Assembly: GCA_947307005.1 (NCBI GenBank)
Contig: CAMZHY010000050.1
Coordinates: forward strand, 1 to 12,989
Origin: an uncultured Planctomycetaceae bacterium
GTDB lineage: Bacteria > Planctomycetota > Planctomycetia > Pirellulales > Thermoguttaceae
Direction: 5' to 3'
DNA length: 12,989 bases
This document shows positions 1 to 8,082 of this stretch, piece after piece (the stretch's first letter is position 1; every line of letters begins with the position of its first letter). The notes below the pieces were generated by a model that made no database searches, was not told where the DNA came from, and saw only the letters and a program-made list of their open reading frames with translations. A program made the position numbers and the translations under genes.

Positions 1-347
1 AAGACCTTCTCGTTCGGTTCGACGATTGTAACTCTGTAGATGCTTCTTTACAATACTTGCCATGTTATTTTCATCATATACCATGGATTAGCGTTGGATA
101 ATGTAACTCTTGTTGCGGGTTGTAATGTTTCTTTTTCTGATGAGGATACCGCGCCAAAGTTGCAATAAAGACTTGACAATTGATGAAACAGGTTGAAAGC
201 GTTTTTAGAGCCTGTATAATCTCCAGACGCGCCGATGGTCGTTATTCAGTTTTAAATCCTTTGCGGGACAGATTCCATTTGTGTAAACGACTTCCATTGT
301 TGAAGTTTGTATTTAGACGCAAGTGGGTTAGTAATTGAGGAGTAACA
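1..347. other. Intergenic / 5' flank without an assignable gene
   Basis: No convincing coding region is visible here. Short open stretches exist in several frames on both strands, for example a 42-codon frame at 40-168 and an open 32-codon tail ending at 101. None has a ribosome binding site or recognisable protein features, and they compete with one another. The right-hand part holds the promoter at 193-220 and then an untranslated leader of roughly 120 bases running to the start codon at 348. The left edge could contain the 3' end of a gene that begins outside the window, but the sequence does not settle which frame. Confidence 0.5.
193..220 (+). promoter_or_regulatory. Sigma-70-type promoter for the SUMF-domain gene
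   Basis: A TTGAAA -35 box (193-198) is separated by 16 bases from a perfect TATAAT -10 box (215-220). Transcription would begin near 227 and leave a leader of about 120 bases before the ATG at 348. Another TTGACA lies at 173-178, but it is 36 bases from the -10 box and cannot pair with it. Seen directly in sequence; activity is inferred. Confidence 0.65.
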
Positions 348-1481
348 ATGAAAAAAAGTGTGTTAATCGCGACGGTTATTTCGACGATCGCCTGCGGAAC
401 AGCGTGTTTTGCTCAAGATTTGAGCAATAACCCCGCTTATAAAAACGGCGTAGATTGGTTAGCTAATCCAGTTGCAAATCCTGACGCTGAAGCGACGACT
501 GAAGACGAGATGAAGCCCTACGAAGAGTCTCTTCAGACCAATACGGGAGAAACGCTTGTCTTCAAAATGATTCCGATTAAAGGCGGCGAATTCACGATGG
601 GAAGCGAAGACGGTGAAAAAGACGAATCTCCCGCCTTCAGCGCGACTGTCGCGCCTTTCTGGATGGAAGAACATGAAGTTACTTGGCAGGAATATTCCCT
701 TTTTGCCCTCCTTTATCTTGCAAACGCCCATAAGTCTGGCGCTGTTAAGCCTGTGAACGACCGTTCTGAGATTGCCGACGCTCTCGCCGCTCCTACGGCT
801 CCTTACAGCATTGGCGTTATTAGCTATGACAAGAGTAACAAGGAGGGGTTCCCCGCAAGCGGCATGACGAGATATGCCGCCCAGATGTACTGCAAATGGC
901 TGACGGCTACGACTGGACGCTACTATCGTCTACCGACGGAACTTGAGTGGGAGTATGCTTGTCGTTGTGGTACGGATACGGATTATTCTTTTGGCGCCGA
1001 CGATTCTGATATCGATGATTACGCTTGGTACCTAGGCAATAGCCCTGATGGTTATAGCAAAGTGATGACCAAGAAGCCGAATCAGTGGGGACTCTATGAC
1101 ATGCATGGCAACGTCTGCGAATGGGTCATGGATCAATATGATAAAAAAGCGTACAAGGACTTCAAAAACGGCAAGGTGACGACGCCTTTTGTGACGCCCT
1201 CGAAGCCTCTTAGCGTCTTTGGTATGTTTAACGAGGTGTCTCGCGGAGGGTCCTGCGCTCATGAGGCTAAAGATTGCCGTAGTTCTAAACGTATCGTTTC
1301 CGATAAATCATGGAAGGAACATGACCCGCAATTTCCGCAAAGTATTTGGTGGATGACCGAAGCGCCTTATGTCGGTTTTCGCGTCGTTCGTCCGCTTACT
1401 CCTCCAACAGCGGAAGAAGCCAAACTTTTTGAACCGGATCCCTCTGTTTGGGCGAAATATAAGGAACTTAATCCTCGTTGA
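348..1481 (+). CDS. Secreted SUMF/FGE-sulfatase domain protein
   Basis: A 377-residue protein with a signal peptide (KK followed by a hydrophobic core, likely cut after Ala22 in CFA-QD) and a formylglycine-generating-enzyme-like fold over residues ~68-350. Family hallmarks are IPIKGGEFTMGS (75-86), EVTWQEY (110-116), YYRLPTELEWEYACR (192-206), GLYDMHGNVCEWV (248-260), SRGGSC (298-303) and the closing GFRVVRP (343-349). Genuine FGE enzymes oxidise a sulfatase cysteine using two cysteines after RGGS. Here Cys310 falls at the usual second position, but the first cysteine (Cys303) is directly after RGGS instead of two residues further on. A true FGE activity is therefore doubtful; many secreted paralogues in Planctomycetes have unknown roles. 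No sulfatase gene is adjacent. The start is supported by GAGGAG at 337-342, five bases before ATG. The gene has its own promoter and terminator, so it is probably monocistronic. Fold call firm; biochemical role unknown. Confidence 0.9.
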   Translation: MKKSVLIATVISTIACGTACFAQDLSNNPAYKNGVDWLANPVANPDAEATTEDEMKPYEESLQTNTGETLVFKMIPIKGGEFTMGSEDGEKDESPAFSATVAPFWMEEHEVTWQEYSLFALLYLANAHKSGAVKPVNDRSEIADALAAPTAPYSIGVISYDKSNKEGFPASGMTRYAAQMYCKWLTATTGRYYRLPTELEWEYACRCGTDTDYSFGADDSDIDDYAWYLGNSPDGYSKVMTKKPNQWGLYDMHGNVCEWVMDQYDKKAYKDFKNGKVTTPFVTPSKPLSVFGMFNEVSRGGSCAHEAKDCRSSKRIVSDKSWKEHDPQFPQSIWWMTEAPYVGFRVVRPLTPPTAEEAKLFEPDPSVWAKYKELNPR

Positions 1482-1520
1482 AAATTCTGTTCTTCTGAGG
1501 AGCGTTTTTCTTAGTATGTG

Positions 1521-1559
1521 AAAAGGGGGACTCGCGTTAATTTCGCGAGTCCCCCTTTT
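1521..1559. terminator. Bidirectional intrinsic terminator
   Basis: A perfect 16-bp stem (1521-1536 paired with 1544-1559) with a 7-base loop. The stem is G+C-rich in its centre, with an A-tract on the left and a T-tract on the right. That symmetry lets it terminate the plus-strand SUMF gene, which ends 39 bases upstream, and the minus-strand kinase message coming from the right. Confidence 0.88.
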
Positions 1560-1593
1560 ATAACCGGATGGATTGTTTGAACGATGTTTAGGA

Positions 1594-1619
1594 AAAAAGT
1601 TGATCTTTGTTGACAAAGA
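1594..1619 (-). repeat. 7-2-7 inverted repeat, possible weak terminator of the kinase gene
   Basis: TCTTTGT (1604-1610) is followed after two bases by its exact complement ACAAAGA (1613-1619). Read on the minus strand, the hairpin is followed five bases later by a run of six T residues (within 1594-1599). It could therefore be a weak, AT-rich terminator for the kinase transcript, or an operator-like palindrome. The stem is short and poor in G+C, so this is tentative. Confidence 0.3.
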
Positions 1620-1786
1620 AGACTCTCTATGTCGTGCAAATAGCGATTGGTTTTTGCGATTTTACCGTCTTTGATTATATGACGACATCTGCGGTTGGAG
1701 GTCGTCGCCCCAATCCCTTGAAGGCAACTATAGATTATCTACAACGCGCGTATTTCGATTTGGTACAATCACGCTCCAAGACCTTG

Positions 1787-3646
1787 CTATATACTGAGGA
1801 GTAGGGCAAGCAGGACGCCCGCAAGAAAAATGGCAAGCGCATAACCGCCAATGGCCGCCGTCCAAAACCAAATCGGAACAGATTTATACCAATCTCCAAA
1901 AGGCTTAGAAAACTCCTGTTGTATCTGAGACGTTTCCTGTTTTGGCAACGACGCCGTTGTCGTTTTGGAAGATGATTTTGGGAAGTCTCCTGGAGTTTGT
2001 GTCTTCTGACGTTCAGAAGGAGATCGCGGACTAGTCGGAAGATTTGGCTTTAGTTCGCCAATCATTCTTTGTGAAAGTTCATTGGATTCTTCCGCGTCTA
2101 TCCTACGGGGCGCCTTCTGATATTGGGAAATACTGAGGATAGGAACTGATTCAGAGAGATCGTCGCTTTGAACAACACTTTTCTCCCGCGTTTCTTCGTT
2201 CTCTGTGCGAAGGGTTGTTTTAGTTGTGTCTGCAATTTCATTGAGCGCAAATTCCAACGGGTCCAACTGGGGCGACTCAAGATCTGACTTCTGCGACAAA
2301 ACCAGGTTGTCGTCGAGTGAAGAACGAGAATGTTGAGCAGTAGATCTTTTACCAAGTTTCGAGAGCGAACCTCCGCTTTCGGCTGGATCGTATAGGTCGA
2401 CTGAATGCTCGTTTTTATTCTGGACAACGTTTGCTAATTCAGTGTCGCTAAGCATAAAGCCGGAGGTCTCGCGTTCGAACCCCATTTCCGTGGCTTTTTC
2501 GTTATTGGCAAGAAATTGTTGTTCAACGTTTGAGTCTGAAACTAGGTTGTAAAAATCGTCGACTCCAGCGGTGGTGTTGGTATCTTGGGCGAAATCGCTT
2601 GGCTGGGCAAAACCATTGTGGATTAACCACTTTTTCATGATTTCTGCAACCTGTTCAGCCGACTGAATGCGATTCTCGGGCTTCTTTGCCATCATCTTTG
2701 AACAGATTTCGACAAGATCGACCGGCGCGTCTGGACGTTCGTTGAAAATACTTGCAGGTTCTTTACGTTGATGCGCTAATAACCGCTCGGTAATCGTACC
2801 ATAAGGGAAAGGCGGCTTACCGGTCAAGCAAAAGTATAAAGTTGCGCCAAGTCCATAGACGTCGGCTCTTGCGTCGACGTGATGACTGTCTAGCGCTTGT
2901 TCTGGCGCTAGGTAATCCGCCGTGCCGAGAATTTTATCCTCGTCGACAATTGAATCTTTGGTGAGAAAGGATCGCTCGTCGAGTAGGGCCAGCCCCAAAT
3001 CGAGAAGTTTGACAAAATCGTGTTCGTCGACAACTATATTTTCTGGTTTGACGTCGCGGTGGACGATGCCGATTCTATGAGCGTCGGCAAGTCCTAGCGC
3101 AGCTTGGCGAATAAAACTTGCGGCGTCTTCATATGCAAGCGGCCCCTCCTTTTCGACTAGTTGACGGAGGTTTTGCCCTTCAAAATATTCCATAACGATA
3201 TAGTGAACGTCCTCAAAACGATCGACGTCGTAAGCGCGCACCACGTGAGGCGAGTCTAGCGCGGCAATCGCCTGGGCTTCACGAGCAAAACGATCAAGGT
3301 ACGTCTGGTTGAGACGACGTTTAGGCAAAACTTTAATGGCAACGCGACGCTTCATGACGGTGTGTTCCGCAAGATAAACGGAACTCATACCGCCAGACCC
3401 TAAGTGTCCGAGAATTCGATATTGTCTGAGGTAGAAACCCTTATACTTACGCTTCATTAATTGGCGAACATGCCACGACGTAAGTAGCTTACGCTTGACA
3501 AATTCTGCGGCCAATTGTTCGGAATCGTGAAAAGCCCCTGGCGCTTCAGCTTTAATGAGAGAAAGCGACGAATCGAACACGCTGGAATCCAGCAGTTCGC
3601 TTCGCTTAAGGAAATCTAGGAATTCATCGGGAGTGAGCGAAGGCAT
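1787..3646 (-). CDS. Tail-anchored Hanks-type serine/threonine protein kinase
   Basis: A 619-residue kinase that would phosphorylate Ser/Thr on cytoplasmic proteins. Residues ~1-72 form the helical module common in front of planctomycete kinases, ending in LLTSWHVRQLMKRKYKGFYL. The kinase domain spans ~77-341. It has glycine loop GSGGMSSV (83-90), VAIK Lys105, catalytic HRDVKPEN (Asp198), DLG in place of DFG (216-218), GTADYLAPEQ (241-250) and DVYGLGATLY (262-271), so all catalytic residues are present. The third loop glycine is Ser88, which is common in this lineage. Residues ~345-588 are polar, Ser/Thr/Glu-rich and probably disordered. A single hydrophobic segment (~591-617) sits at the extreme C-terminus with almost nothing beyond it, so the protein is anchored by its tail and has no extracytoplasmic sensor domain. 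The gene lies 163 bases downstream of cca on the same strand. No clear Shine-Dalgarno precedes the ATG. Substrates cannot be read from the sequence. Confidence 0.93.
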   Translation of the reverse strand: MPSLTPDEFLDFLKRSELLDSSVFDSSLSLIKAEAPGAFHDSEQLAAEFVKRKLLTSWHVRQLMKRKYKGFYLRQYRILGHLGSGGMSSVYLAEHTVMKRRVAIKVLPKRRLNQTYLDRFAREAQAIAALDSPHVVRAYDVDRFEDVHYIVMEYFEGQNLRQLVEKEGPLAYEDAASFIRQAALGLADAHRIGIVHRDVKPENIVVDEHDFVKLLDLGLALLDERSFLTKDSIVDEDKILGTADYLAPEQALDSHHVDARADVYGLGATLYFCLTGKPPFPYGTITERLLAHQRKEPASIFNERPDAPVDLVEICSKMMAKKPENRIQSAEQVAEIMKKWLIHNGFAQPSDFAQDTNTTAGVDDFYNLVSDSNVEQQFLANNEKATEMGFERETSGFMLSDTELANVVQNKNEHSVDLYDPAESGGSLSKLGKRSTAQHSRSSLDDNLVLSQKSDLESPQLDPLEFALNEIADTTKTTLRTENEETREKSVVQSDDLSESVPILSISQYQKAPRRIDAEESNELSQRMIGELKPNLPTSPRSPSERQKTQTPGDFPKSSSKTTTASLPKQETSQIQQEFSKPFGDWYKSVPIWFWTAAIGGYALAIFLAGVLLALLLSI

Positions 3647-3718
3647 GGCGACACGCGCTTTAGAACGTCAATATATGAAGGAACGCCCTACGGTTGATTA
3701 AGCGACTACGGCGGTGAT

Positions 3719-3745
3719 TTTATAGTATGTTTAAACAAAAGGCAA
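3719..3745 (-). promoter_or_regulatory. Candidate promoter for the kinase gene
   Basis: On the minus strand, TTGCCT (3745-3740) is followed after 15 bases by TATAAA (3724-3719), inside the 163-base gap between cca and the kinase gene. The -35 match is imperfect and the spacing is short. No terminator is visible in the gap, so read-through from cca is an alternative. Confidence 0.3.
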
Positions 3746-3809
3746 TTCTTTCGCGGCAAAAACAGAATATCAGCCAATTGTAATATTTGTGTTTCAGCTT
3801 AAAGACTCG

Positions 3810-5258
3810 TCATAAATTAAGAAGTTCCCTCGCTCTAGAGACTCCTTCTTCCTTTGTTGCAAACTTGCCGTCAATTTGTTCCTCGAAAAGAAGTTTAAGA
3901 AGTTTGCCCATTGAAGGTCCTGGTCTTACGCCTATCGTTAGAAGATCTTTTCCTTGGACGATCGGTTGAGGTTCCTTTTCCGCTACGTCGAGTTTGCGTG
4001 CGACGTCTAACCAGACGTCTGCTTGAAATCGAATCCTGCAACGATTGTCTTCGGGGGGAGAAGTCTGAAAAGGGACGTTTTTTTGTGCAAAGGGCGGCGC
4101 AAAGTAGCGTTCCGACGCGCCGCATCCCAATGCGTCAGCTTGACATAGGAACGCCCAAAGCTTAATGTTTGCAGGGTTAAGTCGTCTTGCAAGACGCCGA
4201 ATTGCCCTCGGAGAAGGATCGCCGTTATCCTGCGTCGCCATGTGTTCGGCCACCAATGGTTCGACGGCGTCGACTATTCTAATTGGAGTCTTCATTCGTT
4301 CTAGAAATTTTCTTGCGAGTGGCGCGCCTGCCTTCGCATGACCGATTGATCGCAACATTCCATTTTCGTCTGCCCTAGTTGTCGACGGTTTGCCAAAATC
4401 ATGACACAGTGAAGAAAACATTAGAATAACTTGTTCGTTTTCATCAAGAAACGAGGTGTTGTTACGAATGATTTTAGCCGCTTCGCGACATACAAGTTTC
4501 GTATGCGTCCAAACGTCTCCTTCTGGATGCCACAACGGATTTTGAGGACAATCAACTAAAGCGTCCAATTCTGGAAACGCCGAGATCCAACCAGTTTCTT
4601 TAAGGACGTCGAGTCCCGTTTCGGGAGAGGCTCCCTTGAGCGCCCATTTCTTCCACTCTTCATAAACGCGTTCTTCTGGCAACGTAGAAAACTCGTTGTA
4701 AACCTCGCGACAAAACTGAATCGTCGTTGAATCCATTTTGAATCCAAAGCGAGCGGCAAATTGCATGCCTCGAAGAACTCTGAGCGGATCATCTTTAAAA
4801 GCGGGACTTGTTGCGCGAAGAACCTTGTTTTTGAGATCGGAAATTCCTCCATATGGGTCAAAAAAGGAGCCGTCGCGCTTCATTCCGATTGCGTTAATAG
4901 TAAAGTCACGCCGAGCAAACGCTTCACGCGGCGGCAAATCGGCTATTGCTTCGACGTCAAAACCCTTATGCCCAAGACCGTTTTTGGATTCGCGGCGCGG
5001 AAGAGCTACGTCGACCAAGTTTCCAACCTTAATGACTCCAAATGCTTTACCGACGAGATCAACGTGAAAACAGGGGGCGAGTATTTTCAATATTTCTGCA
5101 TAGCTCAGACCGTATACTTCTATATCCACATCCTTCGACGTGATTCCAAGCAATCGATCTCGTACGAAACCGCCAACGATCATTACGTCTTTAGCGCCGT
5201 TTTGTTCGAGGAGGTCAATAATTTTCATCGCAAGCGGGATTGGATCGTGCTTTGTCAT
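3810..5258 (-). CDS. cca: CCA-adding tRNA nucleotidyltransferase with HD domain
   Basis: A 482-residue enzyme that builds or repairs the 3'-terminal CCA of tRNAs from CTP and ATP. The N-terminal nucleotidyltransferase domain shows GGFVRDRLLG (29-38), the metal-binding DVDIEV (Asp43, Asp45), RRDFTINAI (116-124) and the DDPLRVLRGMQFAARFGF motif (156-173), which marks the class II / poly(A) polymerase head-neck region. A metal-dependent HD domain follows: HPEGDVWTHT (244-253), CHDFGK with His286-Asp287, and EHM (339-341). The C-terminal part contains PIVQGKDLL and the PGPSMGKLL helix typical of bacterial Cca proteins that retain the HD domain. Some members with this layout are poly(A) polymerases or A-adding enzymes, and sequence alone does not fully exclude that. 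The ATG has no strong Shine-Dalgarno; Met11 is an alternative start. A promoter-like pair lies 141 bases upstream. The gene is divergent from the FG-GAP/haem operon and is followed on the same strand by the kinase. Confidence 0.93.
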   Translation of the reverse strand: MTKHDPIPLAMKIIDLLEQNGAKDVMIVGGFVRDRLLGITSKDVDIEVYGLSYAEILKILAPCFHVDLVGKAFGVIKVGNLVDVALPRRESKNGLGHKGFDVEAIADLPPREAFARRDFTINAIGMKRDGSFFDPYGGISDLKNKVLRATSPAFKDDPLRVLRGMQFAARFGFKMDSTTIQFCREVYNEFSTLPEERVYEEWKKWALKGASPETGLDVLKETGWISAFPELDALVDCPQNPLWHPEGDVWTHTKLVCREAAKIIRNNTSFLDENEQVILMFSSLCHDFGKPSTTRADENGMLRSIGHAKAGAPLARKFLERMKTPIRIVDAVEPLVAEHMATQDNGDPSPRAIRRLARRLNPANIKLWAFLCQADALGCGASERYFAPPFAQKNVPFQTSPPEDNRCRIRFQADVWLDVARKLDVAEKEPQPIVQGKDLLTIGVRPGPSMGKLLKLLFEEQIDGKFATKEEGVSRARELLNL

Positions 5259-5398
5259 GATATAGATGATTCTTTAACGTGAGAATATTTAACGAACGAT
5301 GTTTAAGGGACTGAAAGCGGCGCCGTTTCTTCGATACGTCAAATAGAGGAAATTAGGAATTGGAACAGGAACAATAACACCTAAAACAGACTGGATAA

Positions 5399-5426
5399 AT
5401 TTTATTTAGAAATCATGTGTTTTCAA
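5399..5426 (-). promoter_or_regulatory. Candidate promoter for cca
   Basis: Read on the minus strand, TTGAAA (5426-5421) is followed after 16 bases by TAAAAT (5404-5399). Transcription would start near 5391, giving a leader of about 130 bases before the cca ATG at 5258. This is a good match in an AT-rich region, so chance similarity remains possible. Confidence 0.45.
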
Positions 5427-5475
5427 CAATTCGATAGAATGACGTCAGATTTATACCCGATTCTTAAGACTCTTA

Positions 5476-5504
5476 TTGTTTTTGGTCGGTTCCCCTTCTA
5501 TAAT
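5476..5504 (+). promoter_or_regulatory. Promoter for the FG-GAP / haem-protein operon
   Basis: TTGTTT (5476-5481) is followed after exactly 17 bases by a perfect TATAAT (5499-5504). Transcription would begin near 5511, leaving a leader of roughly 58 bases before the ATG at 5569. This is one of the best sigma-70-type matches in the window and is correctly placed. Confidence 0.65.
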
Positions 5505-5553
5505 GCGTGCAAAAGAGGGGCGCTTCCCACAAGGTAACTGATGTTTGGACGAG

Positions 5554-5559
5554 AGGAGG
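5554..5559 (+). promoter_or_regulatory. Ribosome binding site that fixes the FG-GAP start
   Basis: A consensus AGGAGG sits nine bases before ATG at 5569. The in-frame TTG at 5545 would place this site inside the coding region and has no Shine-Dalgarno of its own. The ATG also gives a clean Arg-rich signal peptide start. Confidence 0.85.
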
Positions 5560-5568
5560 TTCGCCGGT

Positions 5569-8082
5569 ATGCGACGTCGTTCATCTTCACTTTTAACAAG
5601 TCTCTTGATATCCTCATTTTTCATGTTGTGCGGACTTTTGTCCGGACGCGATCTTCTGGCAGGCGAAGGAGTAGCGTCCCAAGGCCTTCAACGCGTTGCT
5701 TTCAATAACCCTCGCGCAGACGTTTATCTTGCCGTTGGATTGTGGTCGTGGGTTGTTCCCGCCGACGTCGATGAAGATGGAAACACGGATCTTGTTATTA
5801 GTTGTGAGGACGTTCCCTACAATGGCGTTTGGTATTTCCGCAATACGGGCGACAATCTTCTTAATCCGAAATTTGAACCTGCTAAACGTTTGAGTCGCGG
5901 CGTTATCAACGTGCAGCCGAGTTGGGTTGACGGTAAACTTCGTGTTTTAACGCCTGGAAACGAATATCCAAATTTTCTCAAGACGGGAGTTGACGAACCT
6001 GTTGCGCTTATGTCCGGCAAAGAGAAACTTCCCGAAAACGTACATTTTCACAAAGTTCGGGGAAATATGTGGCGTTTCGTTGATTTTGACGGAGATGGAA
6101 AGCTGGATATTGTCGTCGGAACTGATGACTGGACGGATTATGGTTGGGACGACGCGTACGACTCAAACGGCGTTTGGCAAAACGGTCCCCTACGTGGCAA
6201 CCTTTATTTCTTAAGGAACATCGGAACGAACGAAGCCCCTGAGTACGAAAAGCCGAGAATGCTGAAGGACGTTAACGGAGATAATCTGGAAACATTTGGG
6301 TGGCCAAATCCAAATTTTGCGGATTGGGACGGCGATGGAGATCTCGATATAGTTGGGATCGAATTTCGAGATACGATTCAGTATTCCGAAAACGTTGGAA
6401 GTCGAACTGAGCCGACGTATAAACAGTTTGAACCTATTTTTCTTGAGGATGGGCGTCCCGCCGCCGCAGAGCTGGCGATGCCGACAATTGTGGCTTACGA
6501 TTGGAATAAGGATGGTTGCCAAGACGTTCTTCTCGGCGATGAGGACGGACGAGTCGCGCTTTTTGTCAACACGGGCGAGCTTAAAGATCGTAAGCCAGTT
6601 TTTGATCATCCTTTTTATTTCAAGCAAATTCCAGACGCTCTTAAGTGCGGAGCGCTTTCGACTCCTTTTGGCGTTGACTGGGACGACGACGGCGATTGGG
6701 ATATTCTTTGTGGAAATTCCGCCGGCTATATTTTTTTCTTCGAGAATTTGAGCGGTCCTGGCGTTGATCCGCCCCAGTGGGGAACCCCTGTTGCCCTCGG
6801 CTGTGAAAATAACGACGCAGTGTTGGAAGCTGCAAGAGCGCTGATCCCATCCCAAGCGTCGCTCGTCGAAATGAGAAGGGATGGAACGCAAGTTATACGC
6901 ATTATGGCGGGACCAAACGGTTCGATTCAAGGACCTTGCGAACCCAAATGGGGCTATACGACTCTTTCAGTTGCCGATTGGGATGGCGACGGTCTTAAGG
7001 ACGTCCTTGTTAATTCAATACTTGGAAACGTATTCTGGTATAAGAATGTGGGCGAGAAGGGCGCGCCAAAACTTGACCAACCTCGCGCCATCGAAGTTGA
7101 ATGGGCAAACGAGGCCCCGAAATTAGCATGGGGCTGGCGTTTTCCGAAAGGAAAAGAACTCCTCACTCAGTGGCGTACAACGCCGTATGCCGTTGATTTT
7201 AATTCGGATGGTTTAACCGATCTTATTATGCTTGACGTCGAAGGATATCTTTCCTTTTTTGAACGATATCGAGATAATAGCGGCGAATTAAAGTTGGCTT
7301 CTCCAAAGCATACGTTAGTCGATGCGTCTGGCGCGCCCCTTCGTTTCAATTCTAGTCGAGCCGGAGGTAGCGGTCGCCGTAAGATTTGCATTGTCGACTA
7401 CAACGGCGACGGTTTGCTTGATATTCTCACCAACGGCAAGAACGCTGATTTGTATTTGCAGGTTCCCTCCAAAGACGAGCTTAGTCGTTTTGTTCTCGTC
7501 GGAGAGATTGATCCCCTTCCAATTAAAGGACATAGTTCAAGTCCGACTGTCGTCGACTTCAACAACGACGGCGTCCTTGATCCTTTTATAGGCGCTGAAG
7601 ACGGTCACTTCTACTACAAAATCAACGATTTTGAAGCGCTTGGCAAGAAGTTAGTCCGTTTTGATTCGAACGAGATTACCGTCGAGTCCATTTTGGAAAC
7701 TGCGAGGATGGAAAACGGTTTGAAAGCTTTTGCGAATCGTGATTATGTGTGGACCGATCTCATCCCTGAAATCCAAGGACGGGAATATTTACAGACTTCG
7801 GGCGGCGTTGTTTCCGACGTCGTTGTTCGCGCTAAGAAAGACGTCGTCGTCCAGGTTCTTGTCGGTCTTTTGGCGCCCTTAGTTCAATCAAGTTCTTATG
7901 GCGCGACCGTTGCATCCAAAGGTTTGGGGGCGGAAAAAAAGATAGACGTTGCCGCTCGTTATTCCGACGCGGGAAAATCACCCCTTACTCTCTTTGAAAA
8001 AACGCTTAAAGCGGGCGACGTCTGGACGCTCCCTGTTGAAACATGGACAGGGACGATTCTTTTGCTTCCTGAAAAGAAATAG
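5569..8082 (+). CDS. Secreted FG-GAP/VCBS beta-propeller protein
   Basis: An 837-residue exported protein. The signal peptide has an MRRR start and a long hydrophobic core (~8-25); there is no clear lipobox. The body carries nine calcium-loop repeats of the form DxDxDGxxD, at about residues 66, 172, 252, 311, 370, 470, 543, 610 and 663 (for example DFDGDGKLDIVVG and DWDGDGDLDIVG). Each is followed by the hydrophobic strand of an FG-GAP/VCBS blade, and several are followed by FxNxG-type strands. The Asp/Asn ligands are kept in all nine. Together these suggest one or two calcium-stabilised beta-propellers that bind a partner protein or polysaccharide outside the cytoplasm. Residues ~690-837 form a separate beta-rich module (RDYVWTDLIPEIQG, then TLKAGDVWTLP and TGTILLLP) resembling accessory modules on secreted planctomycete proteins; I cannot name it. 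No catalytic motif is seen. The stop codon overlaps the GTG of the next gene by one base (TAGTG), suggesting one transcript and shared function with the haem protein. Confidence 0.9.
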   Translation: MRRRSSSLLTSLLISSFFMLCGLLSGRDLLAGEGVASQGLQRVAFNNPRADVYLAVGLWSWVVPADVDEDGNTDLVISCEDVPYNGVWYFRNTGDNLLNPKFEPAKRLSRGVINVQPSWVDGKLRVLTPGNEYPNFLKTGVDEPVALMSGKEKLPENVHFHKVRGNMWRFVDFDGDGKLDIVVGTDDWTDYGWDDAYDSNGVWQNGPLRGNLYFLRNIGTNEAPEYEKPRMLKDVNGDNLETFGWPNPNFADWDGDGDLDIVGIEFRDTIQYSENVGSRTEPTYKQFEPIFLEDGRPAAAELAMPTIVAYDWNKDGCQDVLLGDEDGRVALFVNTGELKDRKPVFDHPFYFKQIPDALKCGALSTPFGVDWDDDGDWDILCGNSAGYIFFFENLSGPGVDPPQWGTPVALGCENNDAVLEAARALIPSQASLVEMRRDGTQVIRIMAGPNGSIQGPCEPKWGYTTLSVADWDGDGLKDVLVNSILGNVFWYKNVGEKGAPKLDQPRAIEVEWANEAPKLAWGWRFPKGKELLTQWRTTPYAVDFNSDGLTDLIMLDVEGYLSFFERYRDNSGELKLASPKHTLVDASGAPLRFNSSRAGGSGRRKICIVDYNGDGLLDILTNGKNADLYLQVPSKDELSRFVLVGEIDPLPIKGHSSSPTVVDFNNDGVLDPFIGAEDGHFYYKINDFEALGKKLVRFDSNEITVESILETARMENGLKAFANRDYVWTDLIPEIQGREYLQTSGGVVSDVVVRAKKDVVVQVLVGLLAPLVQSSSYGATVASKGLGAEKKIDVAARYSDAGKSPLTLFEKTLKAGDVWTLPVETWTGTILLLPEKK

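Larger units (their letters stand above)
1482..1786. other. Convergent intergenic region
   Basis: This gap lies between the plus-strand SUMF gene and the 3' end of the minus-strand kinase. It holds a strong hairpin terminator (1521-1559) and a short 7-2-7 inverted repeat (1604-1619). The rest shows no coding signal. A 65-codon frame starting with TTG at 1607 runs antisense into the end of the kinase gene and has no ribosome binding site or recognisable content. Confidence 0.6.
5259..5568. other. Divergent intergenic region with promoters in both directions
   Basis: An AT-rich gap between the starts of cca (minus) and the FG-GAP gene (plus). It holds promoter-like boxes facing each way (5399-5426 minus, 5476-5504 plus) and the ribosome binding site of the plus-strand gene. 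No short gene or RNA gene is recognisable. Confidence 0.6.

Noticed and set aside
40..168. 42-codon open frame starting with ATG directly after an in-frame TAG
   Set aside because: No ribosome binding site or recognisable content, and competing open frames exist on both strands over the same bases.
173..220. TTGACA at 173 paired with TATAAT at 215 as a promoter
   Set aside because: The 36-base spacing is far too long; TTGAAA at 193 gives a 16-base spacer to the same -10 box.
1607..1804. 65-codon plus-strand frame in the convergent gap
   Set aside because: Starts with TTG inside a palindrome, has no Shine-Dalgarno, and runs antisense into the 3' end of the kinase gene.
4761..5282. 173-codon plus-strand frame opposite cca
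   Set aside because: Antisense shadow of a well-supported gene; the translation shows no family features.
5545..5568. TTG at 5545 as start of the FG-GAP protein
   Set aside because: It would put the AGGAGG Shine-Dalgarno inside the gene; ATG at 5569 is correctly spaced from it.
6919..6928. GGTTCGATTC, a tRNA T-loop-like string
   Set aside because: It lies inside the FG-GAP coding sequence, with no matching acceptor stem or anticodon arm around it.
6211..6930. 239-codon minus-strand frame opposite the FG-GAP gene
   Set aside because: Shadow frame over the DxDxDG repeats, whose codon bias keeps the reverse frame open; no protein features.
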